Shown: positions 7,717 to 17,357, numbered from the stretch's first letter. The stretch: 64,000 nucleotides of DNA from an uncultured Eubacterium sp. (GCA_934316845.1 CAKRDZ010000001.1:164794-228793), one strand, 5' to 3'. The notes: generated by a model from the letters alone, not told the origin. Numbers and translations are program-made.

Positions 7717-8520
7717 TTAAAGATCACAATATTTACAGATTTCTGCGGCAAGCTTGCTGCCAGCTGTCTTAGGAGCATATTTTCCGGGGATTCCCGGACA
7801 GTTGATCAGGATGCCGTGAAAAGTTTCCGGCAAAAGCAAAGGCCCGGATGCCACTTGAAATACGTAACAATCCGAAGGAATATACGTGAAAAAAGAGGAT
7901 TCGATCGGGACATCCGGAGCGGTATTTATAATGATATTTGTCTGATTGAGAAGCGATTTATTGCTGCGTATTTTATCGGGAGTAAAACACTTGAAACCAT
8001 TTGTCAGAGCGGAGGAGACGGACTTTGGATTTTTCTCTGTGATGACTATTTTTTTGCTATAATTCGAAAAAATCCGAGCTATTTCCTTGCCGCATCTTCC
8101 GTATCCAATAAGAAGGATTTTAGACTCTAATATAGAAAAAGGTGTCTTGGACATGACCTGGGCGAGAAGTCCTTCCGCCGTCAGACGCGTGTTTAAACGT
8201 CCGAAGGATGGACTTTGCAGCACATCATAACAGGGAATGTCATGTTTTGCACAATAATCTGTTACGGCCGCCGGAAAATTTCCACCGATCAGGATATGAT
8301 CCGGGGTAAGTTTTTTAATAAAAGAATCAATGGTAAAAAATGGAAGAAGAGCTGTGAAGAGGGATTTTCCGTTTTTTGTAAATGGAATCCCGGTAAGGAC
8401 AACTCCTTCTTTTGGAAAATTCTCCCAAGAGTCCAAAAACTTCGCACCATATGACGCCAGACAGTGGCGGGCATAGTCTGTGCGGGCATCGGAGGGGAGA
8501 ATGGTAAGATTAACAGACAT
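7717..8520 (-). CDS. dpaA: Dipicolinate synthase subunit A (SpoVFA)
   Basis: A 267-residue protein with a central NAD(P)-binding Rossmann motif (ILLIGYGRCGKEIARIF) and a DpaA-type N-terminal domain. It forms dipicolinate synthase with DpaB. I chose ATG 8520 (MSVNLTIL) because AAGGA lies 9 bases upstream; the ATG at 8529 abuts that same sequence. Upstream on the minus strand CATATATT (8557-8550) resembles a mother-cell sigma -10 box, but I find no well-spaced -35, so sporulation control is inferred from function only. Confidence 0.9.
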   Translation of the reverse strand: MSVNLTILPSDARTDYARHCLASYGAKFLDSWENFPKEGVVLTGIPFTKNGKSLFTALLPFFTIDSFIKKLTPDHILIGGNFPAAVTDYCAKHDIPCYDVLQSPSFGRLNTRLTAEGLLAQVMSKTPFSILESKILLIGYGRCGKEIARIFSNYSKKIVITEKNPKSVSSALTNGFKCFTPDKIRSNKSLLNQTNIIINTAPDVPIESSFFTYIPSDCYVFQVASGPLLLPETFHGILINCPGIPGKYAPKTAGSKLAAEICKYCDL

Positions 8521-8582
8521 AGGCAGCATTCCTTATTGTGTTTAAAAACAATATATGATTCGTTTTTTTCGATGTGAAAATC

Positions 8583-8611
8583 TTGACATAAGAGGGAAAA
8601 ACGATTATACT
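8583..8611 (+). promoter_or_regulatory. Promoter for the SRP RNA
   Basis: TTGACA (8583-8588), 17 bp and TATACT (8606-8611) form a near-consensus promoter. Transcription would begin about 50 bases before the mature RNA. The leader contains a GATATCC/GGATATC hairpin (about 8619-8651) that would be removed by 5' processing. Confidence 0.8.
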
Positions 8612-8670
8612 TATTTATGATATCCGTTTACAGATATTTGAGTGGATATCGATTCAATATTGTTAAGATT

Positions 8671-8941
8671 TCCGTGCAGCCGGGGAGATAGCGGTGCCCT
8701 GTACCTGCAATCCGCTATAGCAGGGGTGTTGTCTTGCCTAGGGTCTTTTGATAAGGAGCTGCCCTTTATAAGTGGCGTTGACATCCGGGTCTTACGCAAC
8801 AGGAACTTGTGAACCGTGTCAGGTCAGGAATGAAGCAGCACTAAGCAAAACTTCTTGTGTGTCGTAAGGGCGCCTGGGTTGAGTTAACTGTAGAGGTAAC
8901 GTCCATTGAGATTGATTCGAAGCGGGGCGCACGGATTTTTT
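8671..8941 (+). ncRNA. ffs: Signal recognition particle RNA, large (scRNA-type)
   Basis: The conserved Bacillus/Clostridium SRP RNA is recognisable along its length. The 5' Alu part contains GGTGCCCTGTACCTGCAATCCGCTATAGCAGG-like sequence (about 8692-8725). The S-domain apical loop GTCAGGTCAGGAATGAAGCAGCA lies at about 8818-8840. The closing helix pairs TCCGTGC (8671) with GCACGGA (about 8929-8935), followed by a T run. It works with Ffh to target signal-peptide proteins to the membrane. The Alu domain arrests elongation in large-type SRP RNAs. Confidence 0.93.
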
Positions 8942-9005
8942 TAATTAGATGGGAGTTATCTTATCTGGGGGAATAAGGGCGACAGTGCCGATACGGAGGT
9001 ATCGT

Positions 9006-11324
9006 ATGAACGAGAAAGTACAATTGACGGGAAATGCCATGAATTCTATCGAAAATGGTGCTGTTTTGTATGAAAAGGATTCGAAAGTGGATTCGATTGC
9101 TCTTTTGGTAAAAGGAAGAGTTGAGATGGCAGCAGATGGAATTAGTCTGGTGCTTGGAACGGGGAATTTTTTAGGAGCATGTGACATCGCAAAGGGAACC
9201 CATTCTTTTGATTATATTGCAAGAGATGACAGCGCGGTTTTTGTAATTCCGATCCGGGGGATGGAAGGAATGGAGCAGATCTTGCAGGAGAAGCCGGATT
9301 ATCGCGGTCTTTTAGTTACATCATTTAACTATTTTCTAAAAGAACTCAAAAAACAGCTGCAGCATCTGCAACAGGAAAATCAAAATCTTTGTGATTTTTT
9401 AAAAGAAAAATACCAGCAATGCAGCCAGGTTGCCGCAATGTGCGGATTTGACCTGTCGGTAGAGGGTGCATTGAAAAAAGTGGAAAGTAACGTTATGGTG
9501 TTGGAAGAACCGGAAGATTTTGGAAAATATTATCTGGAATGTTCCAAGATGCCAATTGAGGTGCAGAAAAAATTCTTCAGCAGCAGTCAGTATGTAGCGC
9601 TGTATCATTTCCGTGAGCAGTGTGAGCTGGTCAGTGAATTTTTAAATGCCTGTCACAATCAGGCAGAGGTATTATACCGTTTGTTTCGCAGCTTGATCTT
9701 AGAGGAAGATGCGCTTTTCCAGATGATTGGGAAATTGGCATTGTCTTTGTTGGAAAAAGGTGTGCGTGATCCGGGAATTGATCAGTCCATCGATCAGATT
9801 GTAGAAAAGATCAATGATACAGAGACATTTCTTACGGAAAAAGCAGGAATGTCAATAGAACTCAACCGCGAGAAGATGGAGCGGCTGTATTTTGCGCTTT
9901 TATCCGGAGATGTGCAGGCGAAGGAAGAAAAAGAAAAAATGGATGAGCCGGGGAAAGAATATTTGTATGAATCCCTTGAGCAGATTGTGGAATATGCACC
10001 GGTACATATGCGTGTGAAAAGTGAATTTACGGAAGCGGTAGAGGCATTTACCGCTCTTTCGGATAAGTTCGCAAGGACACCGGAAGCGACAGAAGTGCGT
10101 AAAAATGTGAGTAAATTATTTTATGAGATATACGAAGCAGTTGTAAAAAAGAGCATGGACGACGAAGAATTACCTCTTGCGGTGCGGCTTTTTCTGGATT
10201 ATGGTTTTGTCAGTGAAAAACTGGTCTCAGAGGAAGAACTGGATATACTTTTGAAACTCCATCCGGAAGCGGATACCGAAGAAAACGGCTGTCGTGCCTA
10301 TACGATGGCAAAATGGCTTCGTGCGGTGTATGATGGCGTCAAAGAAACTTCAAAAAATGAATTTGACGAGGATTTTGCAGCCTATCTGCGCCGGCAGGTG
10401 AAAGAACAGAAGGTTACACAACAGGAGATGGAACGGATGCTGGCAGATCAAGAGGAGCGGATGCATTTTGAATGTCAAAATGTGTTCCGTTATGCATCGC
10501 GTGTGATCAACGGCAATATTACGATGTTTGTGCCAATTCTTTGTTCGGATGGCATTTACAGCAATCTGGGTAATTCTTATGTGACGGAAAAACGATTGAA
10601 TGAAACGATCCGTCAGATTGAAAAAATCGATTATTCCATTTTTTACAGGGAACGTCTGGCAAGCTATGAAAACGTTGATGTCAACAAAGCCGTTGTCATT
10701 GAGCGTGTCACACCGGATATTATTATATTCCCAATTTATGGACGTAATACGATCATGTGGCAGGATATTACAGGAAAACGCCGCAATTCAAAAGGCCGCC
10801 TTCTCGTGCCGGTATGGCTGGAAAAGGAATTGAGTCTGGAGATGGTGCATCTTCTTGGCAATTTCCGCTGGGAAAAATGCCGGACAGAGACGGGAAGCCA
10901 CTGGAACGATTTTCGTTATCCGTCCCTTACCAGTGAATATACGGATTATTTACAGTTTTACAAGAAAAACAGCGAACTTTCGCAGGAGCGGAAAAATAAA
11001 GTCCGTGCCCAGTTAGTTCAATGCAACAATAAACACAAAGAAGTATTTTTGAAAGATTACGCAGACTGGATCCTTCGGGAAGCGCGTGGTGCAATGAAGT
11101 TAAGCCGTGTAGCACGCACCATATTATTTACCTATTGTCCGTTTTCTGCAGAGACGATGAAGACGCTGGAAGGCCAGACCCCTTATAGCGAAGCAGCCAA
11201 AAAATATATCCGCGACAACCGTGCGGCGCGTAAGAGTCTGGACATGATGATGCATAAATGGGTGAAAGCCGGTCTGGAAATTCCACAGGAAATAGCAGCA
11301 ACAGCAGAATATTTAAAAGGATGA
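9006..11324 (+). CDS. Cyclic-nucleotide-binding-fold protein with large unknown C-terminal region
   Basis: A 772-residue protein. Residues 5-90 look like a Crp-type cyclic nucleotide-binding fold (SIENGAVLYEKDSKVDSIALLVKGRVEM as spaced strands, then GTGNFLGACD). The canonical phosphate-binding cassette GExxxxxxRxA is not evident, so the ligand, if any, is unclear. The rest is helical with a predicted coiled coil near 110-140 and no recognised catalytic motif. ATG 9006 has GGAGGT 5 bases upstream. The next gene starts 8 bp downstream, so the two products probably act together. Cytoplasmic, since there are no membrane segments or signal peptide. Confidence 0.6.
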   Translation: MNEKVQLTGNAMNSIENGAVLYEKDSKVDSIALLVKGRVEMAADGISLVLGTGNFLGACDIAKGTHSFDYIARDDSAVFVIPIRGMEGMEQILQEKPDYRGLLVTSFNYFLKELKKQLQHLQQENQNLCDFLKEKYQQCSQVAAMCGFDLSVEGALKKVESNVMVLEEPEDFGKYYLECSKMPIEVQKKFFSSSQYVALYHFREQCELVSEFLNACHNQAEVLYRLFRSLILEEDALFQMIGKLALSLLEKGVRDPGIDQSIDQIVEKINDTETFLTEKAGMSIELNREKMERLYFALLSGDVQAKEEKEKMDEPGKEYLYESLEQIVEYAPVHMRVKSEFTEAVEAFTALSDKFARTPEATEVRKNVSKLFYEIYEAVVKKSMDDEELPLAVRLFLDYGFVSEKLVSEEELDILLKLHPEADTEENGCRAYTMAKWLRAVYDGVKETSKNEFDEDFAAYLRRQVKEQKVTQQEMERMLADQEERMHFECQNVFRYASRVINGNITMFVPILCSDGIYSNLGNSYVTEKRLNETIRQIEKIDYSIFYRERLASYENVDVNKAVVIERVTPDIIIFPIYGRNTIMWQDITGKRRNSKGRLLVPVWLEKELSLEMVHLLGNFRWEKCRTETGSHWNDFRYPSLTSEYTDYLQFYKKNSELSQERKNKVRAQLVQCNNKHKEVFLKDYADWILREARGAMKLSRVARTILFTYCPFSAETMKTLEGQTPYSEAAKKYIRDNRAARKSLDMMMHKWVKAGLEIPQEIAATAEYLKG

Positions 11325-11332
11325 AGTAGATC

Positions 11333-13228
11333 ATGGGTAGATACGATAGTAGTGTACGATGTGCACAGATACGTGAATTAATTGAGGAAAAGCAATATTT
11401 GGAGGCCATGGAAGAGATTGAAGAACTCCGATTTGAAGAAGTTCCAACAATCACGGATCTCTATCTGTTTGCGGACTTATTTTTAAAAGCGGAAAAAATG
11501 GATATCGCAAAAAAATTATACTACACCGTGTATCGGCGTACTTCATCAAGACCGGCCCTGTACCGTCTTTTGATGCTTACCATTCGTATGGGCGATCTGG
11601 AAGAATCACGGGAACTGTATCAGGCATACGAGATTATCTCCGGTATGACATTAGATACCTATGAACTGAAATATCGTCTGGCAAAAGCGGAAGGTGCATC
11701 GTATGAGGATCTGATTGAAATCCTGGAAGAACTCAAAAAGAATGAATATACGGAAGAGTGGGGCTATCAGCTTGCCAGACTGTACGAACTGCAGGGAAGA
11801 AGAGAGGACTGCATTGCGGAGTGCGACGATCTTGTACTGTGGTTTGGCAGTGGAAAAATCGTGCAGAAAGCAGTGGAATTGAAAAAACGGTGCCTGGATC
11901 CATACTGGAAGAAACCGGATTGGGAAAATATTCCGGAACCGGAAGTGCCGGAAGAAGAACCTGAAGAGGAAGAAGTAAAGGTGGCTTATGCACCGGCGCA
12001 GGTTATGGATATCGGCACAGAACAGCCGGTGGAAGAAGAGCCGGTGGAAGAACAGCCGGTGGAAGAACAGTTGGCAGAAGAAGAGCAACAGCCGCTGATC
12101 GAGGAAGAAACGCTGGAAGAACAGCAGCCAATAGAGGAAGAAACGCCGGAAGAACAGCAGCCAATAGAGGAAGAACCGCAACAGCCGGAATCCGTGCAGG
12201 AAGTTACAGAAGAAGCCGTAGAAGAACCGGCAGAACCACAGGAAACGGATGAGGTTCAACCGGTGGAAGAGGAGCCGGCAGAAGAAGAGCCGGCGGAAGA
12301 GCAGCCGGCGGGAGAGCAGCCAAAGAAAAAGGGCTTTTTCAATCGTTTGATCGATTATTTTAAAGTAGATCTTGATATGTTTGATGAGGATGAGGCCTTT
12401 GCTGAAGACGAAGAGGAAGAAGATTTACCGGAAGAGGTGGACGAAGATGTGACATGTTCTGAGCCGGAAGAAAAAGAGACGGAATCCGACCAAACAGAAA
12501 ATCACGAGTCAGTGGAAGAAATGGATGCCAAGGCCATGGTTGCCAGAGAGGCGCAGGAAATTATGGAAACGGCAGCTGCGAAAGCCGAAACGGTAACGGA
12601 GAAACCGCAGTTATCCAAGCAGGAGGCAGCAGTAGGACGACAGGCGACAACACAGATTGAATCTTTGGAAGACCAGTTAGAAGAGATGAAAGGAAAACGC
12701 AAGGTCATCAATCTGGAGGATACGATGAATCTTGATAAGATCCGTATCAAATCGCATCCGCTTTCCGGACGGCCGATCGAAGTGGATGTCTGTGAAGACG
12801 TATCGGTTAATGCGATTACATACTGCACGTTGAAATCTGCGATCAAAAAAATGCCGCAGGAAGAACGTACGATTCATTTTGCGCTGGCAGGTGCGGCGCC
12901 GGGGATATCGCTTGCCGTCGCTAAAAAATTATTTAAAGAATTAAAGAAAAATCAGTACTTTGAAGCAAAAAATATCGGTAAGATCCAGGCGGAAAAAATG
13001 GATGAAGTCGATCTTGAAGAATGGATCGAAAAATTTATCGGTGGATGTATGTATATTGAAAATGCACCGGCATTGTCGGAAGACAGTATAGGAAAAATTC
13101 GCGAGATTATGGAAAAATATGGTAAAAAGATTGTGATCGTACTGGAAGGTGACTATGAAAAATTAGATGATTTTCTGGGGCATCATAGAAATCTGGAGAA
13201 GCAGATCTGTTACAAGATCCGGTTATAG
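11333..13228 (+). CDS. TPR protein with acidic repeat linker and degenerate SpoVK/CbxX-like AAA+ domain
   Basis: A 631-residue protein in three parts. Residues 1-190 are TPR-like helices. Residues about 205-440 are a Glu/Pro/Gln-rich linker with imperfect repeats such as PIEEETPEEQQ. Residues 465-631 resemble the AAA+ module of SpoVK/CbxX proteins, but the Walker A is GAAPGIS (520-526) instead of GxxGxGKT and the Walker B is GCMYIENA (571-578) where active proteins have FIDEA. It should therefore not hydrolyse ATP and may act as a scaffold. It is 8 bp after the cyclic-nucleotide-fold gene. A GFFNRLIDYF motif near 335 could be an interaction segment. Confidence 0.65.
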   Translation: MGRYDSSVRCAQIRELIEEKQYLEAMEEIEELRFEEVPTITDLYLFADLFLKAEKMDIAKKLYYTVYRRTSSRPALYRLLMLTIRMGDLEESRELYQAYEIISGMTLDTYELKYRLAKAEGASYEDLIEILEELKKNEYTEEWGYQLARLYELQGRREDCIAECDDLVLWFGSGKIVQKAVELKKRCLDPYWKKPDWENIPEPEVPEEEPEEEEVKVAYAPAQVMDIGTEQPVEEEPVEEQPVEEQLAEEEQQPLIEEETLEEQQPIEEETPEEQQPIEEEPQQPESVQEVTEEAVEEPAEPQETDEVQPVEEEPAEEEPAEEQPAGEQPKKKGFFNRLIDYFKVDLDMFDEDEAFAEDEEEEDLPEEVDEDVTCSEPEEKETESDQTENHESVEEMDAKAMVAREAQEIMETAAAKAETVTEKPQLSKQEAAVGRQATTQIESLEDQLEEMKGKRKVINLEDTMNLDKIRIKSHPLSGRPIEVDVCEDVSVNAITYCTLKSAIKKMPQEERTIHFALAGAAPGISLAVAKKLFKELKKNQYFEAKNIGKIQAEKMDEVDLEEWIEKFIGGCMYIENAPALSEDSIGKIREIMEKYGKKIVIVLEGDYEKLDDFLGHHRNLEKQICYKIRL

Positions 13229-13248
13229 AGAAGGAGGAATAGAGAACC

Positions 13249-13815
13249 ATGAAAAAACAGGCGTGGAAGCCGGGCAATATGCTGTATCCCGTACCGGCAG
13301 TTATGGTAAGCTGTGGGCGGGAAGGAGAAACTCCCAATATTATAACGGTAGCTTGGGCAGGAACCATTTGCAGTGATCCGGCAATGCTCTCAATCTCCGT
13401 TCGTCCGGAACGGTATTCGTATGATATCATACGGGAAACCGGGGAATTTGTTGTAAATCTTACCTCGAAAGAACTGACACGCGCAACCGACTGGTGTGGC
13501 GTAAAGTCCGGCCGTGATGTGGATAAATTTAAAGAGATGAAGTTGACAGCGGCGCCGGCGGTACATTTGAAAACGGCTCCGATCATTGCGGAAAGTCCGG
13601 TAAATATTGAGTGCAAGGTAAAGGAAGTGCTGGAACTTGGCTCGCATCATATGTTTATTGCGGAAGTGGCAGGAGTGCAGGTTAGCGAGAAATATATGAA
13701 TGAGACAGGAAAATTTGAATTAAATAAACTGGGGCTTGTGGCATATTCTCATGGAGAATATTTTGAACTTGGGGAAAAAATTGGAAAATTTGGTTATTCT
13801 GTAAAGAAATCATAA
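13249..13815 (+). CDS. Flavin reductase-like (flavoredoxin family) protein
   Basis: A 188-residue protein with the split-barrel FMN-binding fold: PAVMVSCGREGETPNIITVAWAG near the N-terminus as the FMN phosphate region, SISVRPERYSYDIIRETGEFVVNL, and RATDWCGVKSGRDVDKF. Relatives reduce flavins or accept electrons as flavoredoxins. It starts 20 bp after the TPR gene with its own AGGAGG, so it may be the last cistron of that unit. Substrate cannot be told from sequence. Confidence 0.82.
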   Translation: MKKQAWKPGNMLYPVPAVMVSCGREGETPNIITVAWAGTICSDPAMLSISVRPERYSYDIIRETGEFVVNLTSKELTRATDWCGVKSGRDVDKFKEMKLTAAPAVHLKTAPIIAESPVNIECKVKEVLELGSHHMFIAEVAGVQVSEKYMNETGKFELNKLGLVAYSHGEYFELGEKIGKFGYSVKKS

Positions 13816-13847
13816 CACATATTTAAAAAAAGTAATGAAATTGACAT

Positions 13848-13875
13848 TTTACAAAATGAAGATATGTGGTATACT
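13848..13875 (+). promoter_or_regulatory. Promoter for murA
   Basis: TTTACA (13848-13853), a 16-bp spacer and TATACT (13870-13875) with TG one base before the -10 (extended -10). A TTGACA at 13841 is 23 bp from the same -10 and is too far to serve as the -35. Confidence 0.7.
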
Positions 13876-13920
13876 AGTAACGATGTGATAATTTAGAAAA
13901 GTAAAAATGGAGAGGTCGAT

Positions 13921-15219
13921 ATGAAGCAGTATATTATAAAAGGCGGAAGACCACTACAGGGAGAAGTTCAGATCGGTGGAGCCAAAAATGCAGCCCTTGG
14001 TATCATTGTGGCAGCGATCATGGCAGATGAACCGGTTTTGATCGAAAATCTTCCGGAAGTAGATGACGTAAAAGTATTGCTCGATGCCATTGAAGGAATT
14101 GGAGCAGTTGTAGAAAGAATAGATGAACATACAGTCCGTATCAATGGAGCTGTTATTAATGATGTCAATGTTGACGATGAATATATCCGTAAAATCCGTG
14201 GTTCCTATTATCTGGTAGGGGCACTTCTCGGAAAATATAAAAAAGCAGTTGTAGCCCTTCCGGGCGGATGCCAGATCGGAAGCCGTCCGATCGACCAGCA
14301 TCTGAAAGGATTTGAACAGTTAGGGGCAACGGTTACCATTCATAACGGAAAAATTGATGCGTATGCAGAGGCATTGATCGGAAGTCATATTTATCTGGAT
14401 TGTCCGAGTGTAGGAGCGACGATCAATATTATGATGGCGGCTTGTATGGCAGAAGGAAAGACCATCATTGAAAACCCGGCGAAAGAGCCGCATATCGTAG
14501 ATGTTGCCAACTTTTTAAACAGCATGGGCGCCAATATCAAAGGTGCCGGTACCGATACGATCCGTATCCGTGGTGTGGAACGTCTGCATGGCAGTGAATA
14601 TTCGATCATTCCGGATCAGATCGAAGCGGGAACGTATATGATCGCGGCGGCGGCGACAGGCGGAGATGTCTATATCCGCAATGTCATTCCAAAGCATCTG
14701 GAAGCGATTACAGCCAAATTGATAGAAATTGGTGCAAAAGTGGAAGAATACGATGATTGTGTCCGCGTACATTCCAATGGGCGTATGGGATATGCCAACG
14801 TAAAAACAATGCCATATCCGGGATTTCCGACAGATATGCAGCCACAGATGGTTACTCTTCTGGCATTGTCCGAGGGAGTCAGCATTGTCACGGAGACGAT
14901 TTTTGAGACAAGATTTAAATACATCAGTGAACTTCGGCGCATGGGTTCCAATATTAATGTGGAAGGAAATGCAGCGATCATTACCGGCGTGGAAGGATTT
15001 TCCGGAGCGACGGTAAGTGCACCGGATCTTCGTGCCGGCGCAGCACTCGTGATCGCCGGACTTGTGGCAGATGGTTTTACAACTGTAGAACAGATTCAGT
15101 ATATCGAACGCGGTTACGAGAATTTCGAAGATAAGATCCGCGGACTCGGAGGATTTATCGAAAAAGTCGATGATGACGACGAGAGAGCGATTCAGAAATT
15201 TAAATTAAAAGTTGGATAA
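13921..15219 (+). CDS. murA: UDP-N-acetylglucosamine 1-carboxyvinyltransferase
   Basis: A 432-residue protein of normal MurA length. It has the substrate-binding Lys22-Asn23 and the catalytic loop GGCQIGSRPIDQH with Cys117, the residue targeted by fosfomycin. It transfers enolpyruvate from PEP to UDP-GlcNAc in the first committed step of peptidoglycan synthesis. Start ATG 13921 follows GGAGAGG. It lies directly before the MoxR-DUF58-transglutaminase group, behind its own extended -10 promoter. Confidence 0.95.
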   Translation: MKQYIIKGGRPLQGEVQIGGAKNAALGIIVAAIMADEPVLIENLPEVDDVKVLLDAIEGIGAVVERIDEHTVRINGAVINDVNVDDEYIRKIRGSYYLVGALLGKYKKAVVALPGGCQIGSRPIDQHLKGFEQLGATVTIHNGKIDAYAEALIGSHIYLDCPSVGATINIMMAACMAEGKTIIENPAKEPHIVDVANFLNSMGANIKGAGTDTIRIRGVERLHGSEYSIIPDQIEAGTYMIAAAATGGDVYIRNVIPKHLEAITAKLIEIGAKVEEYDDCVRVHSNGRMGYANVKTMPYPGFPTDMQPQMVTLLALSEGVSIVTETIFETRFKYISELRRMGSNINVEGNAAIITGVEGFSGATVSAPDLRAGAALVIAGLVADGFTTVEQIQYIERGYENFEDKIRGLGGFIEKVDDDDERAIQKFKLKVG

Positions 15220-15281
15220 AAAAGGTGGGCGTCCATTCGAAGAGTGGGCGCCTTGTCATAAAAAGTAAAGGATATGATAAA

Positions 15282-16208
15282 ATGGATCAAAAGATTAAAG
15301 ATATTTTAGATGAAGTAGGAAAAGTTATTCGAGGAAAAGACGAGCAGATTCAGATGGTTCTGACGGCGATCCTTGCCAAAGGACATATTTTGATCGAAGA
15401 TATTCCGGGCGTAGGAAAAACGACGATGGCAGTCTGCTTTTCCCGTGCGATGGAATTAACCGAGCGCCGTCTTCAGTTTACACCGGATGTTCTGCCAAGT
15501 GATGTTGTTGGTTTTAATATGCTGGATGCCGATGGCGAGATGCAGTATAAACCGGGCGCAATCCTGTGCAACATACTGCTTGCGGATGAGATCAACCGTA
15601 CTTCCACCAAGACACAGTCTGCTTTGCTGGAGGTCATGGAAGAGGGACAGGTTACGGTCGATGGTGTCACAAGACAGCTGCCGAACCCATTTGTTGTCGT
15701 TGCCACGCAGAATCCGGTTGGTTCGGCCGGTACACAGATGCTGCCGGAATCCCAGTTAGACCGTTTTATGATCCGCGTTTCGATGGGATATCCTTCCATG
15801 GAAGAAGAGATGCGTCTGATCAAAGAGCGTCAGGAAGCCAATCCGATCGACTATGTGCAGGAAATTGTAACGAAGCAGGAAGTGCTGGAGATGCAGGAGA
15901 AAGTTCGTGCTGTCTATATGGATGATAAAGTGCTCAAATATCTTACGCAGATTGTCGATGCGACAAGACGTCATTCCATGCTTTCACTGGGGATCAGTCC
16001 CCGTGGAACCCTGGCATTTGTAGATATGGCAAAAGGACATGCCTTTATGAACGGCCGCGATTATGTATTGCCGGAAGATGTAAAGAAAGTTGCAAAATGT
16101 GTCCTCGCGCATCGTCTGCTTCTCAATGGAAAAGCGCGTATGAGTCATGTTACCGCACAGGACATAGTGGAAGAAATTGTAAATAAGACAGCAACTCCTA
16201 AATTGTAA
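15282..16208 (+). CDS. MoxR-family AAA+ ATPase
   Basis: A 308-residue protein with Walker A (GVGKTT, about residue 44), Walker B (LLADEINR), sensor 1 (VATQNP) and an arginine finger region (SQLDRFMIR), all intact. MoxR ATPases act as chaperones for assembly of partner proteins, usually encoded with a DUF58 protein and a transglutaminase-like membrane protein, as here. ATG 15282 has AAAGGA 9 bases upstream. An upstream in-frame ATG at 15225 lies in a short inverted repeat after murA and is less likely. Confidence 0.92.
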   Translation: MDQKIKDILDEVGKVIRGKDEQIQMVLTAILAKGHILIEDIPGVGKTTMAVCFSRAMELTERRLQFTPDVLPSDVVGFNMLDADGEMQYKPGAILCNILLADEINRTSTKTQSALLEVMEEGQVTVDGVTRQLPNPFVVVATQNPVGSAGTQMLPESQLDRFMIRVSMGYPSMEEEMRLIKERQEANPIDYVQEIVTKQEVLEMQEKVRAVYMDDKVLKYLTQIVDATRRHSMLSLGISPRGTLAFVDMAKGHAFMNGRDYVLPEDVKKVAKCVLAHRLLLNGKARMSHVTAQDIVEEIVNKTATPKL

Positions 16209-16244
16209 AAACAGCGTACAAAATTACGTTTAGGAGGTGTCTGC

Positions 16245-17357
16245 ATGACGATAGGAACAATCATTTATTTGTTGATATTGCTGGCAGGGGTTCTGATTTC
16301 TGTATTTTGTCTCCAGTACGGGACAGTTGCAGTGGTGGGGGCCTTGCTTGTCATTCCGTTTTTTATGATATTCTTTTTGATTTCTCTTCGTGTACATATC
16401 AACGCCGAAGTGGAATGTAAAAATCCGGTAGCAGAAAAAGATTCTCTGGAAAAACCCGGCCGTGCAGCAATTACGCTGTCACTTGAAAATACAAGTAAAT
16501 GGCTGCCGGTTACAAAGGGGATTGCCTGGGTGCGTTACCGCAATACTTTTTCAGGGGAAAGCGGAAAGATGAAAGTACGTTTTTCAGTAGATAATGGCAA
16601 AAAGAGAAGCCGTCGTATTGTCGTGGTAATGAAACATTGTGGAAATGTGTCGATTCGTGTGGATAAAGTAAAAATATATGACTATCTCAATATCTTTGCA
16701 GCGAAAGTAGGAAAAAATTATGAAGTGCAGGATGTCCTTGTGATGCCGCCATTGACGGAAGTGTATCTGGGCAAGACGCGCTGGTACAATGAGACGAATG
16801 AAGACAGTGACCGCTTTTCACTCTATAAAAAAGGCGATGATCCGTCAGAGATTTTTGACATCCGCGATTTTAAAGATGGGGACCGCTTTCAGCAGATTCA
16901 CTGGAAACTGAGTGGTAAGACCGGGCATTACATGGTAAAAGAAGGGAGTCTGCCACTTGCGAAAGCCGTGCATATTTTTATCGATCTGAGTGCCCGCGAC
17001 GCCGATGAAGCAGATCTTCTTGTGCAGGGAATTTATTCGGTGGCGATGGAATTTCTGAGCCAGGGAGTACCACAGCATTATATCTGGTATGATAACGTCA
17101 ATGAATTGATCCAGGAGAAGCTGATCGAGCAGGAAGAAGAATTGTTCTGGATGTTTGAGGATTTATTCCAGTGCCATACCACAAAGGATCCGTTGGAACT
17201 TTTAAAGGCTTATATTGAATGGGAAAGTGGAAAAGTAAAAGAGTCCGGCCTGTATCTTACCGTTTCCGACCACGATGTGACGGAGTTAGAGGGACTGGAA
17301 GTCAACGAATTGCAGATTATGGATTTACGAAGGGATGGAGATACCTATGAAGAATAG
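16245..17357 (+). CDS. DUF58 domain membrane-anchored protein
   Basis: A 370-residue protein with two N-terminal membrane segments (residues 4-50) and a DUF58 domain that includes FDIRDFKDGDRFQQIHWKLSGK near residue 205, a typical DUF58 signature. The C-terminal part resembles a von Willebrand A-like fold (HIFIDLSARDADEADLL). Partner of the MoxR ATPase. GGAGG lies 7 bases before ATG. Its end overlaps the next gene by 11 bp. Function in wall assembly or envelope stress is inferred from the family. Confidence 0.85.
   Translation: MTIGTIIYLLILLAGVLISVFCLQYGTVAVVGALLVIPFFMIFFLISLRVHINAEVECKNPVAEKDSLEKPGRAAITLSLENTSKWLPVTKGIAWVRYRNTFSGESGKMKVRFSVDNGKKRSRRIVVVMKHCGNVSIRVDKVKIYDYLNIFAAKVGKNYEVQDVLVMPPLTEVYLGKTRWYNETNEDSDRFSLYKKGDDPSEIFDIRDFKDGDRFQQIHWKLSGKTGHYMVKEGSLPLAKAVHIFIDLSARDADEADLLVQGIYSVAMEFLSQGVPQHYIWYDNVNELIQEKLIEQEEELFWMFEDLFQCHTTKDPLELLKAYIEWESGKVKESGLYLTVSDHDVTELEGLEVNELQIMDLRRDGDTYEE

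Noticed and set aside
11651..12259. Phe/Leu-rich antisense frame, apparently a membrane protein
   Set aside because: It is the complement of the Glu-rich repeat linker (GAA/GAG read as TTC/CTC). No translation signal.
13841..13846. TTGACA as -35 box for murA
   Set aside because: It is 23 bp from the -10; TTTACA at 13848 with 16-bp spacing and an extended -10 is the better fit.
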